From: Takakia lepidozioides | Taxonomy: Eukaryota; Streptophyta; Takakiopsida; Takakiales; Takakiaceae | Length of the DNA: 64,000 nucleotides | Assembly: GCA_030704615.1 (NCBI GenBank) | Contig: CM060733.1 | Coordinates: forward strand, 55,492,001-55,556,000 | Direction: 5' to 3' | Part shown: piece after piece, positions 22,838-36,900 of the stretch | Layout: every line of letters begins with the position of its first letter | Numbering within the stretch: the stretch's first letter is position 1 | Notes under the pieces: model-generated | What the model was told of the DNA's origin: nothing | Databases searched by the model: none | Seen by the model: the letters and a program-made list of their open reading frames with translations, nothing else | Position numbers and translations under genes: made by a program

Positions 22838-25800
22838 ATGAAGTGGGAACGAGTGAAGGTGAAGCACAAAGTGAAGGAGGTTCTTGAGGGCAAGAAGTCC
22901 CCAGGCCGCAAGGGCGGCACAGCAGGGCCCGGGAAGAAGTGGGGCCATACATGTAACACGGTGAAGAATGGTCGCTATCTTTATGTGTTTGGTGGCTATG
23001 GCAAGGACGATTGTCAAACGCAGGACGTACATGTCTTTGACTCTGGTGAGATTCGCCTCTTCGTTCACATTGCTCTTGACAAATCATTTAATGGTTGCGG
23101 GACCGCACTGTCCGCAACAGTAACCATTTTTATAGGAGCTGAGCAAGCTTCCATGACTTGAAGCACGGGTGTCTGATCTGGTTGGGCTAGTAGAGCGGTG
23201 ATTCTTGGTAGAGAAACCTGCAGGCGTTATTGTATAATATTCGTGGCAGGAAAGAGGAGGAACTCCGCTGTGAGCTTTAGAATAGGACTACTGGGCGCGC
23301 TTTTTCACTTAGGGTTTCTGGATGAAGCAAGTTTCCACGACACCAGTGTATTTACCGCCTGACATCCTAGATTCTGCTGGTAGCTGTGATGGAAAATAGT
23401 TATTTGAGCGGGAACTTTGATGATGGGGAGCGCTTGTGCTTGACCCTATGCAAGTCCATCACACCTGTGCCCCTCGTTGAAGCAGTAATATTAAAGGGAA
23501 AGCCTTTCTTTCCATTCCAACCTTAAGCCAGTTCACGGTAACACAAACTACTGATTGTCCATGTGTGCTAAATTTAAACAGACCTGCGCAAGTCTCAATT
23601 GGGGGGGCGTTGCTTTAGTTCACTTATGTTAGTTAGGCTCTCTCTCTCTCTCTCTGTCCAGCATGGAGAGGAGGGCAGATAGAAATTGCAAGTGAATATT
23701 GGAGACGTGAGTTGGTATTCTGATCTGCCTGTTTCCCTTTTAGCTTGAATTGGACTGATGATCAGTGGGTGTCCTTTGGGTTCTGTACTAGTCAAGCAAA
23801 CATGGAGCAAGCCAAATGTTAAGGGGCTTCCTCCAACTCCACGGGACAGCCACACTTGCACCACTGTGGGCACCAGTCTCTTTGTGTTTGGTGGGACCGA
23901 TGGAACAAGCCCTTTGAAGGATCTCCATGTTCTTGATACAGGTAGAACTCATTGCATGGCCATTTCATAGTCGTCTGTTATGGGAGGGTTGGATATTTTC
24001 TTCACTGCAACACAAACAGTTAAAGAGGAAGCTTTCTCCAATGTTTATTGATTTTGGGGCCAGAAAAAGAAAATAACAGGGCAAGAGAGAGGGAGTTGTC
24101 ATAGGAGTAAAAATGGGTTGAGGGATGCTCACGCATGTATTCTCTGTGGTTCTTAATAGATCATAGTTGAGAACCCGGAGGAAGCGTTCCTTTTATAAGC
24201 CTTATGCCACAGCTGATGGTTGTAGTAGTTTTGATGGGAATTTATGAACACCTTTTTTCATAGATCATACTGGACTTCAGAATAGGTTAGCAAAGGAAGA
24301 CAAGCAGCAGGCTAGGTGTAGAAGCCATTATCTTGATTTGTATGTGTCAGGGATGTGCTCTGCTTGCACTAGTTGCTGCAAAAGAATTTCAGCGCTGTTC
24401 CTGACAGTGATTTATCTACCATGAAAGGCTGTGGGCAGATACAAGGACTATCCGTACTTCACTTTTTTTGTGGTGCATGATATCTATGTGGTTAGTTGGC
24501 TTGTTACTGATGCTTGAGACTGGCTGCAGTTACCAACACCTGGTCCATGCCCAAAGTACGTGGGGATGCACCATCAGCTCGGGAGGGCCATAGTGCGGCA
24601 CTAATTGGTTCACGTATTTTTGTGTTTGGGGGATGCGGGAAGTCCACTGATGAGTCTGATGAGACCTATTTCAATGATCTCTACATCCTGGATACAAGTA
24701 AGTGTTTCTGCCCCATTACTAACTGGATGGTGGAATCTGCGTAAGACAGGAGGATGTTCAAGTGGGAGGGGAAGGGGAACAGATTGTGTTGTGGTTATAG
24801 AACTACCTTCAGTTGATGGTATGCTCAGGTTATAAAAAGTTTTCTCAGATGTTGGGCGTTTCTTGAATCAGCAACGTTGATGTGGTCGAAAGCTGCTACC
24901 ACTGGTAATCCACCAGCTCCCCGAGACAGCCACTCTATGTCTTCATGGAACAACAAACTTATCGTGTTGGGTGGCGAAGATGCTTCCAACTCATTTTTGT
25001 CTGATATCTACATTCTTGATGCCGGTGAGTGGATCTTCTGCTTTCTCCATTGTGCCTTATCCATGTGTTCCAAGTAACGTGAGAAATGCAGGAATCTCAA
25101 AAGAGGCGAAGGTAAGGGTAGTAAGAGAAACCAATCCAGGGAAGTGACAAAGAGGGGAAGTAGGTGGTGCTTTGTTTCTGGTCCAATAATGTTCACAAGT
25201 GCATCTGTTGCAGAGACATACATTTGGAAAGAGCTGAGGACAAGTGGGCAAAAGATAATTCCACGAGCAGGGCACACTACAGTTGCCCTTCGAAGGCATT
25301 TATTTGTCTTTGGCGGGTTCACTGATGATCGCAAGCTCTTTGATGACCTTCATGTCCTCAACGTTGGTGTGTTCCCTCTCTCTTCCACATTTTCAGTACA
25401 GGTCAAATGAAGCCACAAAGTTACTTCATCTGTGGCACCTTGGCATGGAGGAGACAGACCCAAAGAGATAGGATGCACTGTTACACTTGATATCCAGCCC
25501 AGAAAGCTGTAGTAGGATGGTACTGAAAGCTGTTAAATCTGATTCTCTCTCACCTAAGAAGCCTTGAATCGAGCACAGAAACCTGTATTAAGATGGTACT
25601 GAATGTGTAAGTTTTCTTATGTAAGAAGCTCTGGATTCTGTTGCTATGCTTCCTCTGCTGCAGACAGTGGTGTGTGGACAAGAGCTGGGACCAGTGGCCA
25701 AGGACCTTCTCCCCGATTCTCTTTGGCAGGGGATGTGATTGATTCTGAAAGAGGCATCCTGTTGTTCATTGGTGGGTGCAATGAGAATTTGGAGGCACTC

Positions 25801-27807
25801 GATGACATGTACTATTTGGATACAGGTATGACATGTGGAAATGTGGGAAATATATAGTTAGTGCATGTGTATTTCTCAAGGGTAAGTATGATTGGTAATC
25901 TGAATTCTATATACGTCAATTTCATTAGCAGCACTTCCCTTTTGTTCCGCTGGCATGCAAAGTCTGAGGACTTGGTGGTGAAATACAAAGAGCTCCCCAT
26001 ATTAGTTTGGGCTTTTGCCACGAGTGCATTGAACCAAAGAAATAATTCTTGAATATGATTTTCGGGTGATCAATCACCTATGTACCCTTCTCAAGATATC
26101 TTGGTATTTTGCATGAGCAGAGATGAAGGCAGAGAAGCCAGAGTTTGAACCCAGGAGGGAGAAACTATCTTTGCGCAAGGAACTGAAAAGGAAGCGGCAG
26201 GAGCATTTAACAGGCGGGCCGGAAGATTACACTTCCCCTCTGGGTGCTGGTTCAGTTGGTAGGGTTCCTTTGCTTCTTCCTTCCTCTCTCTCCCTATCAT
26301 GCACATAGTTCATTCATCTAGGCAGTCCCGTTTCTTGATAGTTACCAAGAACCTAGAAAAGACTTTTGCTTGTATTACATCAGTCCTAGCTTTCTGTGTT
26401 ATTGTTTTACAAAGCAACAAAATTATATGTTGTCAGTGGAGTGGGTATCATACTTGTTCCCACTCTGGAGGAAGCACCCAGACGTGGGTTGTGATATGCT
26501 CCCCAACGCACCTTAGAGAAGGTCCTCATCAGACCTGGTCAGGAAAGAATGATAACAACCTTCTCTAAGGTAACATCTAGACAACACATCAGACTTGTTG
26601 TCAGCCACTTGTGGGGGTTAGATTGATGTATACTGGATGCATGAATGCTCCATGCATGTTTGTTAGCATTTGCGCGTGCAGAACAGTTTGAACACTTAAA
26701 GAGTAGATGAGAGGGGGTAGGCAGTTTTGTCAAGTCTCGACACCTGTGGAACCGAATGCAGGTCCAAGCCTGTATGGGGTGTATGACGTAGTGCCAGTGG
26801 CAGAGCGCATATTTGAGGCCAAGATTAGCGACGTGTTTCACTATGGCTTCACTCTGGAAGCCACCATCGATGGCAAACCCTTGCGTGGCCTTCTCTTTTC
26901 CTATAAGCCTGGCTTTGCTCACTCTGCCCATAACTATGTCACCAGGTTAGCCTCCTACACCATACTCTTTTTTTCACGTCTTTTTTGCATTTGTGATGTG
27001 CAGTTGTACTTGTAATGTGTGTGTTGAACGTTGGTAACCTAATACTCCTTGCTGATTTTTTAACTTGTAGAAAGAAGGCTGCGGAAGAATCGGCTCTTGC
27101 TAAGTTGCGGGAGCAGCGGAGACAAGAGCGGAAGATGGCCCGCTTTGCTAAAGCTCAGCAAAAGCGGGCGGATGCTGCAGCAGCGTCAGCAAAGGATCCC
27201 CGGGCCGTACCAACAGTATCCGGTCCTCCAACAGCTCAAGTCCCTCCTGAACCTTTCCAAAACTACCTGGTATGTGTCTAAATCATTTTTATCATCTTCG
27301 GCAACATACCCTTCTCTCGTGTGCTGTATGTGCCGATGTTTGCAATCCCGGGTTTGGTCTGAGCTATGTTATGTTTCCCTATGTGAGTCTCTTCCTGATT
27401 TTCAGGGATTGTTTGCATTTAATGCAAATGAGCTAAGTGTTACATATAACCAGCACTTGTGCATTTAGAGGGATGCTAATAGGATTGTGAGACACCTATA
27501 CCTTTATTACCAGTCTCCTCTCCCCATTTTTCCAAGGAATGATTTTTTTTTTTCCTGTTTGGTACATCTTTGAATGGCCTATTAGATTCCAGCCTTAATG
27601 TTGGACATCTGAGTACTAACGGGTTCTTTGTGGAATCTGAAGCAACAAATGCTGGGCACAAGTGGAACCGCTTCTCCGCCAGCCGAAGTGAATGATGCTA
27701 GCCAGCTTGTGAGCCCAGGGCTTGCAGGAGTTTCTCTTCCTGCAGCAGAAGCTGGCCACTCACCATCTCAAGAATTCGATACTCCCTCCACTCCACCAGG
27801 TCTATAG
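22838..27807 (+). CDS. Kelch-repeat protein (plant galactose-oxidase/kelch family), ten exons
   Basis: Predicted six-bladed beta-propeller with a C-terminal tail; probably a protein-interaction scaffold, with partner unknown. Exons by splice sites and phase: 22838-23045, 23792-23941, 24530-24697, 24872-25024, 25214-25366, 25664-25825, 26121-26258, 26762-26945, 27071-27269 and 27643-27807, about 559 codons. Exons 1-6 each carry one kelch repeat, with 'PRDSHTCTTVGTSLFVFGGT'-type blades ending in 'LHVLDT', and internal exons begin in phase 1. Exon 7 is basic ('RKELKRKRQEH'), exon 8 holds a conserved 'LYGVYDVVPVAERIFEAKI' segment, exon 9 is a charged helical stretch ('LREQRRQERKMARFAKAQQK'), and exon 10 is Ser/Pro-rich. 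No lesion is seen. The last acceptor (27641-27642) is the least certain. It resembles Arabidopsis kelch proteins with the same repeat order, judged from memory. Confidence 0.9.
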
Positions 27808-28761
27808 TTGTGGCTTTGATATTATGATATCTGAAGGCAGGTTTTTTAGGTTGATGTTTATCTGATTTGTCCTCACAATTTACAGTTTAGAGTCACCATG
27901 TTAACTCCTCTATGACCACAATGGTTGGCGGTAGAGATAATGAAGGGTCCAAACTGATAACAATGTAAATTGAAGGTGGGGTATAAGCTGGGTTCTACTT
28001 TCTTTTAATATTTGGTTACCTCTCAAATGCGAGTGCAGAGTTTACCAGGCCCTCATATTAGATGTAAGGTTCTACATTATGCAAGATTGGTCACCCTGCT
28101 AGCTTGTCTAACTCTATGATGGGTGTGGGTGGTTGCCCTCTACGCCGTGAAATGAATGGTCGAGCAGGAATACATGCAGGCACTCACCAGCTGACAGAGG
28201 AGCAGGCCACAGAGATGGATGAGTAGTGAAGAGCTTCATCATTTGATGTAGTTGAATTGGGCAGCACTTTCCTAACAGCTGAAGAGAAATCAATCTGCAA
28301 GTAGTAATCTTATTGTGTGTTAAGGACTTTGTCTGGTGAGCAGCATCGTGGCTTAAAGCCGAAGTGCCAAGTGTCCATTCGAGTGGAAGGGAGTAAGTTT
28401 TCTCAATTATGAATCCATTAAGACAGATCTGGGGAGAAACTGACTTGGTAGACATCAAACTATTGCATTAGACATGTTTGAGAGTCAGATGCCTTTCCAT
28501 GCACAAGCATGGATTTTGCTAGCACGCGGGGTCACAGATTATTTTGCTGTCATGAGTAGTCTTGGTTCGCCGGGAGTGAAATAGGTGATGGCAGGGATGT
28601 GGAAGCTCCCTGAAAGAAACAGAAATCACTGTGAAGGCTGTACATTAAGGAGCACATGATGGAACTTTGATGTACAAAGGGGGTTTATTTGAAGCAATTT
28701 TTATCTTATTGGAAGATGTGTGCGGGCTTGCAGCTGTGTCTGACGGAATCAGCTTTGTATA
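27808..28761. other. 3' flank of kelch gene, no gene seen
   Basis: Presumed 3' UTR and spacer. No conserved frame or repeat was recognised before the Harbinger-like fragment. Confidence 0.55.
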
Positions 28762-28947
28762 CTATGTCACAGTGGTAGCACCCACATTGTAATATGCAGC
28801 AACCAACTTGGGTGGCATGCCATATGCCAAGAGGAACAAGAGCATGGCAACATCATGCTCCACCTCCACAGGTGGCCTAAGCTTGGTGACTGGCAACTGG
28901 ACTAAAGGTTGCAGAAACTGAATGGTGGGGGGTTGGTCTTTCTGCAA
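28762..28947 (-). mobile_element. PIF/Harbinger-like transposase fragment
   Basis: The minus strand reads 'RPPVEVEHDVAMLLFLLAYG', then 'LVAAYYNVGATTVT', a pattern like the helix-turn-helix region of HARBI1-type transposases (vE--va--L--LA-G---vA--f-vg-sTv). A stop follows at once, with weak continuation ('YTKLI'). The DDE catalytic domain and terminal inverted repeats are not seen nearby. This identification rests on a short stretch. Confidence 0.5.
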
Positions 28948-31900
28948 CCTTTAGGGTTGGACCAGCCCATTATCGACCTCTCCTACTGCCCCCCTTCGGC
29001 CGGCGGGCCACAGTCGTCAGCCCGGAGGAGCAGCGGGCAATGAATAGAAACGTACTATAGCTTTGCCATACACTAATGATGAGAATGTATGGCGGCTTGA
29101 ACATGCCTTACTTCACATGTTAAATGAAATAAAAACAGAAGTAAGAAAAGCACAGAAAGTAAGTCATATGATTTAGTAAGGGAAAAATAGAACTATGCAT
29201 ATATTACATTAAATAGCATTGTATAAAAATTAAAATAATAATAATTATCGTATCTGAAACCCATTTAATATGGAAAAACCATCTTATTTCCTTTCTCCTC
29301 ATGATCTATTTTTGGATTAGTCTGTTGGGTGAATATACAGTGGTATATGGGTGACAGACTGATAGTAGGAATACTACTAACAATCCCCCTGTTACTTTTA
29401 TTAAATAAATTTAAAAAAAACTAATGAGGGCTGCAGTGTAATTGTTATGGCATGTTGGTGGTCTATATGGGGTGATGATTTGGGGGTTAGGTAAGTGACA
29501 TGCTCAAGGTGATTTCATAGGGTTGTAATTTATTCAAACACCAGAACATATAAACTAGTTTGGTGGTAACCAGTCCAATTTTTTAACAATGTGTTGTTTG
29601 AACGTGGGTGTGGGCAAGTATTTATAAAAACTAGTGTAGTTTATGTCAGGGTTTGTATTATTAACATTGCTATTAGTGTAAGTGGTAGAAATACAAGCCT
29701 AAAAATCCCTGCATTTGCAATATGTGTGACTTTGTGAGATAAATATTTTGTTCTACAAGATTGTATTTACAAGTTGGTGCTCTAATGGGGGCCAAGGTCA
29801 GATGTAGAATTGATTGGCTACATCAACATGGTAATATTACACGTTTTGTTTTTTCTCGAAGAATTGTTGGTGATAAGAATGTTTGTTATTTCAATATTCT
29901 CAATTTGTACTTATATGGTATATATACACACACAGAGAACCAAAAGAAATATTTACGCAACATAAGAGTTTCGGCATTATCATCAGCTATTAGCACAAGC
30001 ATATTATTTTCTGTTATCTGTACTATTTACAAATAATAAACTGAAACATGCTCATTAGAAAACCACAATAACATATAGAAGTGTTGTAGTGATGTCATTG
30101 AATATGTGGTCAAAGAAACAAAAGAAGAAAAAGAATGGAAAAAATTATGTTATCAAATAGCTTATCTTTATAAATCGTGAAATAAGTCTTTAAATATTCT
30201 ATGCATGAGCATTTAAAATAAATCTTCATGTCAAATATGTGTCGTTTATTTTAATCCTCCCTTTAGTTATAAAACCCTCAAACTGTGCTCCACCCCCTTT
30301 ATTTATCCTATAAGAGGGAGAAATAAAATAATATTAGAGCTTTAACATTAAACACGGTTTTGTCGACATTATTTGGTTGATCAAACATCTAATAAGTGCA
30401 GGGTGTACTTGTCAATGTTACCAAGGAAAAATGATGAATTATTTTTATATACATTCCGAATATTAAAACTTTGGTGGGCACTATGTTTCTCTAAAAAAAA
30501 GACATAAAAAAAAATATTCCTCGTATAGTTTCATAATATGATTTTCATGGTTGTCTCAACAACGTGCGCCCCTATGCATCTTAGATGAATACATATCAGA
30601 TGGCATGCTGCCTTACAAATGTATATTTATGTGGAAGGAACCAGACATAGAATCACGTGATATTTTGAATTGATCCTTTAAACTGAACTATTTAAATAAA
30701 TCACATGTTGCTATGTCTAGTTCCCCACACATATTTTCAGAAATTCTTCAACTTTGTCTCAATAACTTGTGGACTTCGACATCCTAGATGCACAGATCAA
30801 ATGACATGCTACATTACAACTACATATTCATATGAGAGATGAATGAGATTTTATAGAAATAGTTTTTAATCGATTCTTTAAAAGACACTTAAATGAATCA
30901 TATTTTGGCCAAGCCTAGTGGTTCCACATATATTTCATAAAATAATTCTTGATGTTGTCTCAACAACTTGTGCACCTCCCCATCATCGATGTGTACAGTT
31001 GTGATGTTTTTACATATAATGATCATATACAATACTATCAATGTCTCCTTTTATACTAAATAAGATACGAGATTCTAGAGGACAACTATGGGCATCTCTT
31101 TGAGTTTTGATGTCTACCATGTCTCTTCAATATTCAGATTTGAAGAGCAATTGTAGATGTTCTTTTATCTATTTTTAATGGGAAACCTGAGAGCGAGTTC
31201 TTAATTCAAACAAGCCTAGGTTGGGGGATGATCCTGGGCCCATTCATTGTTTGATAAAACCCGTTGGTACAAGGAACTGACCCATTTTCCAGGCCCATTT
31301 TCTGTCAGAAAAAACATTGGTGCCGAGTAGCAAAGAGTTCCAAAGCTTCGCCGGCAAATTTTGTGAAAAATGATACAATATCATCAGACCATTACACTCA
31401 TGGAAGTCACTTCCATTTTTTTTCAAACGGCATGCAAAAAACTATAGGGTAACATATATTCTTTGAAGGTAAAATCTACAATCCTCTTAGAAACAAATGC
31501 ATGCAATTCATGCAAGCCGTCTAGTAATTATGAATAGATAGTAAAAATCTGGAAGATCACACAATGTTTATTAATAAATATTGCAGTAACAGGATTTCAC
31601 CTGGATGACACAGAGGGTAATATCCTCATTTATGGCATGCACAAGAAGTTGAACTCCAGACCTAAAGGCCAAACAAAACTGGTTTTGACCATGAACGTTT
31701 ATCCAGGGGATATCATTCATTAGAAATATGGACAGAATATTCTGGTGGCAACTGTCTCCATCGAATTGGAGTGTAAGCGAAAGTATCGGTGCTAAAGCAG
31801 CAATAAGCAGCTGAACCCTTTGCATAATCCTGCCTTAGGAATGCAGGCCAATAAAATTGGGTACGCTTATTATTTGGATACCGCATTTAAATATAAATAG

Positions 31901-32728
31901 GGTTATGAATATATGCTCCAATTATATATTTTTTAGAACTACAGATTGGTTGTTCAATCTATGCAGAATTGGAAACTCCATAAACGGTCGGTTGCACCTT
32001 AGATGATGGGACTTGGTCTCAGCTTGGATGAGGGACTTGGTTTACAGAGGATATGTTTTGGTTTAGGATTCAGTGACTATGACATATGACACAGCTCAAA
32101 ATGTTTACACCCTGAATGGTGCTGATGTTGAAGCTCTCAATGAGTTTGTATCAAACAAATAACACTCTAAGAAAAAATTGTTTTACTTTAATGTTGGTAT
32201 AAGGTGTCAAATATCTGATAACTACAGTCAAATATCAAAAAATGGTTTATCAGATAATTATGCATATAATAAAATTAAATAATTATAGGGGTGGAGGAGA
32301 AAATAATAATATCCTCATAAAAATACCTTTATATCTTAGGTTTGCATAAAACTATACATGGAGTGGACTCCCCGAGCAGTTACATTTGTTATAATTTGAT
32401 GAGTGATAACATTCCCCTTTGTGTGTTCTAACTTCTTTATCATGCGACGCCTATAAGGCCATGTCCGTTTGATCACAAATGTCACCTTTGTTAATAGCCA
32501 TGAAGATTACAGTGATCTTGTTATGATTAGAAAGCTCGTTGTTCTGATATGTGTCTCGTCCTATGGTCAAGGTTCCAAATCATTTAGTTAACCAACAAGC
32601 CCAAATTCCTGGTATGCACCATTTGACGACATTTGGCTTACATTTGGCTTATTTCACCAAGATAGACACTTCGAAATTGAAGATAAACCCAATTCTCAGC
32701 TTGTAGTGGTGGTTGTTGCCCCATCAAC

Positions 32729-32754
32729 AATATATATATATATATATATATATA
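32729..32754. repeat. (TA)n microsatellite
   Basis: An uninterrupted TA run in the AT-rich region. Confidence 0.95.
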
Positions 32755-32798
32755 AACTTGAACAGGGGAACAATATTAATAGTTATATACCACTATTT

Positions 32799-32945
32799 GG
32801 TAGCTCAGCTGGATAGTGTCTCGAGGTGATTTTGACCTAGTTGAGTGTGCTATTATTTCTCTCCTTGGTGTGTTCCATGAGTCTTGTACATACAAGTTGG
32901 CGCATTTGACCAGGTTTTCTTAAAAAATAAATAAAAATAATAACG
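32799..32945 (+). mobile_element. Candidate tRNA-derived SINE
   Basis: It begins with an A-box-like 'TGGTAGCTCAGCTGGATAG', the D-arm sequence of tRNAs, and ends in an A-rich tail of TAAA/AATAA units near 32925-32945. No clear anticodon stem or canonical B box is seen, so it is not a working tRNA gene. The same head appears on the minus strand at 53165-53247. Confidence 0.5.
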
Positions 32946-33904
32946 CAACAGGGGACAGAGGCCCTGAAAACATTATTAATAATTGAAAAAAGAAAGACAT
33001 GCAAGGAAAAAATAACCTTGCAGGGCAGCCATAAGATCAACAAGGAGGCACCGCTCACTAACCAGAGTTCAGAGGCAGATCCTATCAGGGCACTAAGGGG
33101 GGAGATCTAAGAGCCTTTGTCACTCACACTCTCGTGGAGGGCTCAAACGACAGATCCTAGACTTAGTCCTCCTGTAACTACGCTGGTGGTGCCAGTTAAC
33201 CTCCTGCTCTTCACCTTCAGCAGGGGAGTCTTTTTCACTAATGGAACTCCCAACATGCAGGGAGGGTGTTGCAGGGAGGGTGTTTCGAGTTGCGTGGACT
33301 AGGTTACTTTTAAAGAGGTTATTATCTGACTATTGGGTGTTTATATCTTCACAACCGTCAAAAACATGCTTCTACCTTGCTTGTACATCACTACTCTTAA
33401 TCCATTTTGATTCTTTTATTTATCTGGAAAAACTCAAATTTTTAGAAATTTATAAGGATAAAACACAACTCCTTGGGAAAGCCATCAATTAAACTTTACT
33501 TCAAATAAATATACGTTTTATTATGTTTACTATCAATTTTATTCTTATCGGTAATTTGAAGTACTAAAAATTTAATATATGATGCCTCCTAAATGAAGCA
33601 TAAATTATGGTGTATCTTGACCTGGAAATGTTATCGCCTTCCGGTGGGAAGGTAGATACCAGTGTTGTACTGATATGTGTGGGTATGTGCCCGGGTCTGA
33701 GTAAGGATCAACCAATGGGGGGTGTCATTGAGAAAACACCCGGCTGCATGTAGAACTAATTAGGGTTTAGAAAAAATGACCTAACCACCTGTAAACCATG
33801 GGATTCTGGCACTTCAGATACAAACAGTGGGGAGGGTTCATGACACAACATACATCATTGTCCACCATACATTCTAAGCACACAATCCTAGAAAGCTATG
33901 TCAT

Positions 33905-36900
33905 AATCGCCTCCCTAGCTGGTGATTAGGTCCCTCTAACACCGGATAGTCGACAAGTATCCATCTCAATAAGATCATTGCTTGGTCTTCAATCGCACAA
34001 GTCCCAGTATCTGAAGTCGATAGATCAAGAGGTCGGATGCAGAAGTAGCCCCATCGTTAGTCGTCTTCCTGCAATCCATGGCTTTCACCATGGTATTCAT
34101 GGCGTTGAACTCCTACAAGCTAGACCTTGGGTCCTTGTCAACCTCACCATTGTCATGCCCACTACCTCTGTCCAAGGCATCGTGGACACAACCACTCTCC
34201 GCTAGGAACTTCCTCAAGTGGCGGTGTTAACATCTCATGTGCTACCTCTTTGAGCATTTGTCACACACCAACATGGTTGCGGCACCACCAACATGCCCAC
34301 ATAGCATGCAACGCAACCCTACAGGTACCATCTCATCCACAAGTGGAAGGTGACATGACGCACAATTGAGCACATGGTCCTTCCATACCATGCCATCTCG
34401 ACCCTCCAGGATAAACATTCATGAAGACAACACCTCCCGGACCCTTAGAATCACACGACCTGCTGTGACATCCAAGGTCGTAGGCGCTGTCTGCTGCACA
34501 TACACATAGTCCCCAAGATAGAAACGTCGAACACCTGGCCGATATCCCCCTCCACGTATAGTGGCATACTTCAATGTGTCTCGGTGTTGGGCAATAGAAA
34601 GGTTCTCAAAAGCCATAGGCATGACTCTCTTGAACAATTCTGCCCGCTGGGCACATGCTTGTGTCCACACATCCAGATCATCAAGGTTGAGGACTACTGC
34701 AGTTTCCCTGTGAATAGATACAGACAAATCTGGATCTCGGACAAAGAGAAAGAAATAAGGCGAGAACGAGGCAAGTGATGATTGCTTGCTAAACCTGTAG
34801 CCCATGGCCAACCAAGGTAGTTGAAGGTCCCAATCTCCCAGGTGTCCCTTCTGCAAACCGTACTTGCGTAAACCCCTCTTGACTGTCTGAACAACTCTCT
34901 CCGCCAAGCCATCAGCCTCGGGATGATCCCAAGAAGTAGTGCGGTGGTCTATCAAGGCTTGCTCACATAAAGCCTGAAACTCCCCCAAGAACTCTCTCCC
35001 CTGGTCCGTGAGTACCTCGGCTGGAGCATCAAATTGGCTAAACACTCGATCTAAGAATGCATACGCCGCCCCCTCACTTGCCTTGTCAGGCAATTCAATC
35101 CATTTAGGGAAGTATTCCACCATCACTAGCACATACTTTGTTATGGTGAATCGTTAGTGGCAATGGGCCTGCAAAGTCAAGACTCCAACAATAGCCCAAA
35201 TCCATAATGGGTAAATGATGCAACTGTGGAGTAGGTGCATTGAAGGAAGCCCGTACTCTATCACATACCATGCACCTTGCCACTAACTGCCTGCACATTT
35301 GCATGCATGCCCCGCCACCAGTACTGCCCTTGCAGCAAACTATGAGTGCGCAGCACGCCAAAATGTCCCAACTCCTCATGAGCATGACGTACCAATCGCG
35401 CTCGTTGTGTTGGATGAGGCACAATCCTCACTCGTCCATCCTCCCATACTCGGAGTAGGTGAGTCCCCTCCCACTTGAACATCTTGGCTCGTTGTAGGAT
35501 CCGATCTCTCTCCTTGGCGACCACACTGGCTGCTGTCTCTCCGGCACAAAGATAGGCCAACATTGTTGCATCTTCATACATATCCTTAACACCACCAAGT
35601 TCCTCACTGATCTCCGGATCGTCTTGCACACCATTTACATGACCAATCCTATGGGATGGACCAGCTTGAGCTCCCATTGCTAGAATGCACAAAAAGACAG
35701 ATGCGTGTCATCTTGACACCATCTCCTCGTCCGTCTCACCATGCCAACGAGCTCATGTACCATCAAACTTACTTGTGCATGGATTGCGACTCAATCCATC
35801 CGCATCCCGGTTGACTATTCTGGCTCGATGCACCACTTGGAAGTCGTACTCTTGAAGCATAAGTGCCCACCGTGTAAGCTTCCCTGTAAGCTTGTCTGAC
35901 TCCATCAACCACTTCAATGGTTGGTGATCTGCGACAATGCTGGTGAAGATATTGCCATACAGATAGCATCTGAAATGTGCCACTGCCCATACTGCAGCTA
36001 GACACTCTCCTTCATATGAGCTCTACTTCGCCTCAACATCATTGTTCGAGCGGCTAGCATATGCCACTACGAACTCTCTTCCCTCATCATCCACCTGTGT
36101 GAGCACTGCTCCAATCCCCAGCATACTCCAATCCGTATATAGCTGGAAAGGCCGCCCCCGAATAGGCCGCCTTAGAATAGGTGCAGAAGTCAATCGAGCC
36201 TTGAGTTCCTCAAAGGCTTCCTCCTGCTCCTCCTCCCACTGCCACTCCTGACCCACCTTGGTCAACTTGGCAAGAGCCTTTGCAATGCTACTAAATCCCT
36301 TGACAAACCGTCGATTGTAGTTTGTCAACCCATGAAAGCACAAACTTTGCTTACATCTATGGGGCGTGGAATGCGTGCAATGGCCTCCACCTTTGTCTGT
36401 TGAACACCTAATCCTCCAGGGTATATCATGTGGCCCAGATACTCAATCTGATCGTGGAAGAACTTGCACTTTCCAGGGTGCAGTTTCAATCCATGCGCCC
36501 CCGCTCAAACACCACCTGAAGGTGTCTCTCATGCTCCTCAACCGTGGCACTAAAGATGATGATATCATCAATGTAGCACTGGACGAAGTCTAGCCCTGCA
36601 AGAATCCTATCCATGACCCTATGAAATTATGCATAAGCATTCTTCAACCCAAATGGTATCATTCACATGCTAGTCAATCTCCCAGAATGTCGTCTTTTGC
36701 TTGTCAGCCTCTTTGATTCGCAACTGGTGATAACCCGATTATAAGTCTAATGTGCTAAATACCTTCGCATGCCTAATGGCATCAAATATTTCCTCTGGAG
36801 TTGGCATGACATATCTATCGGACTTAGTCTGACGGTTCACATGACGATAGTCCCCACACATCATTCTTTGTGTCCAATTGTCATAAATATCATTCATAGC

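Larger units (their letters stand above)
28990..33904. other. AT-rich gene-empty region
   Basis: Base composition drops sharply to AT-rich sequence with poly-A/T tracts and many short frames, none with a recognisable domain. It contains a (TA)n run, a tRNA-like SINE candidate (32799-32945), and a short piece near 31586-31625 resembling the B-box side of the tRNA-like repeat at 53165-53247. Related phrases recur (for example 'TCAACAACTTGTG' near 30965 and similar text near 30555 and 30760), so old repeats are likely. Confidence 0.55.

Noticed and set aside
32799-32880. Functional tRNA gene
   Set aside because: Only the D-arm/A-box matches; there is no anticodon stem, T arm or acceptor pairing.
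28990-33904. Organelle DNA insertion
   Set aside because: AT-rich, but no plastid or mitochondrial gene, rRNA or tRNA could be recognised in it.
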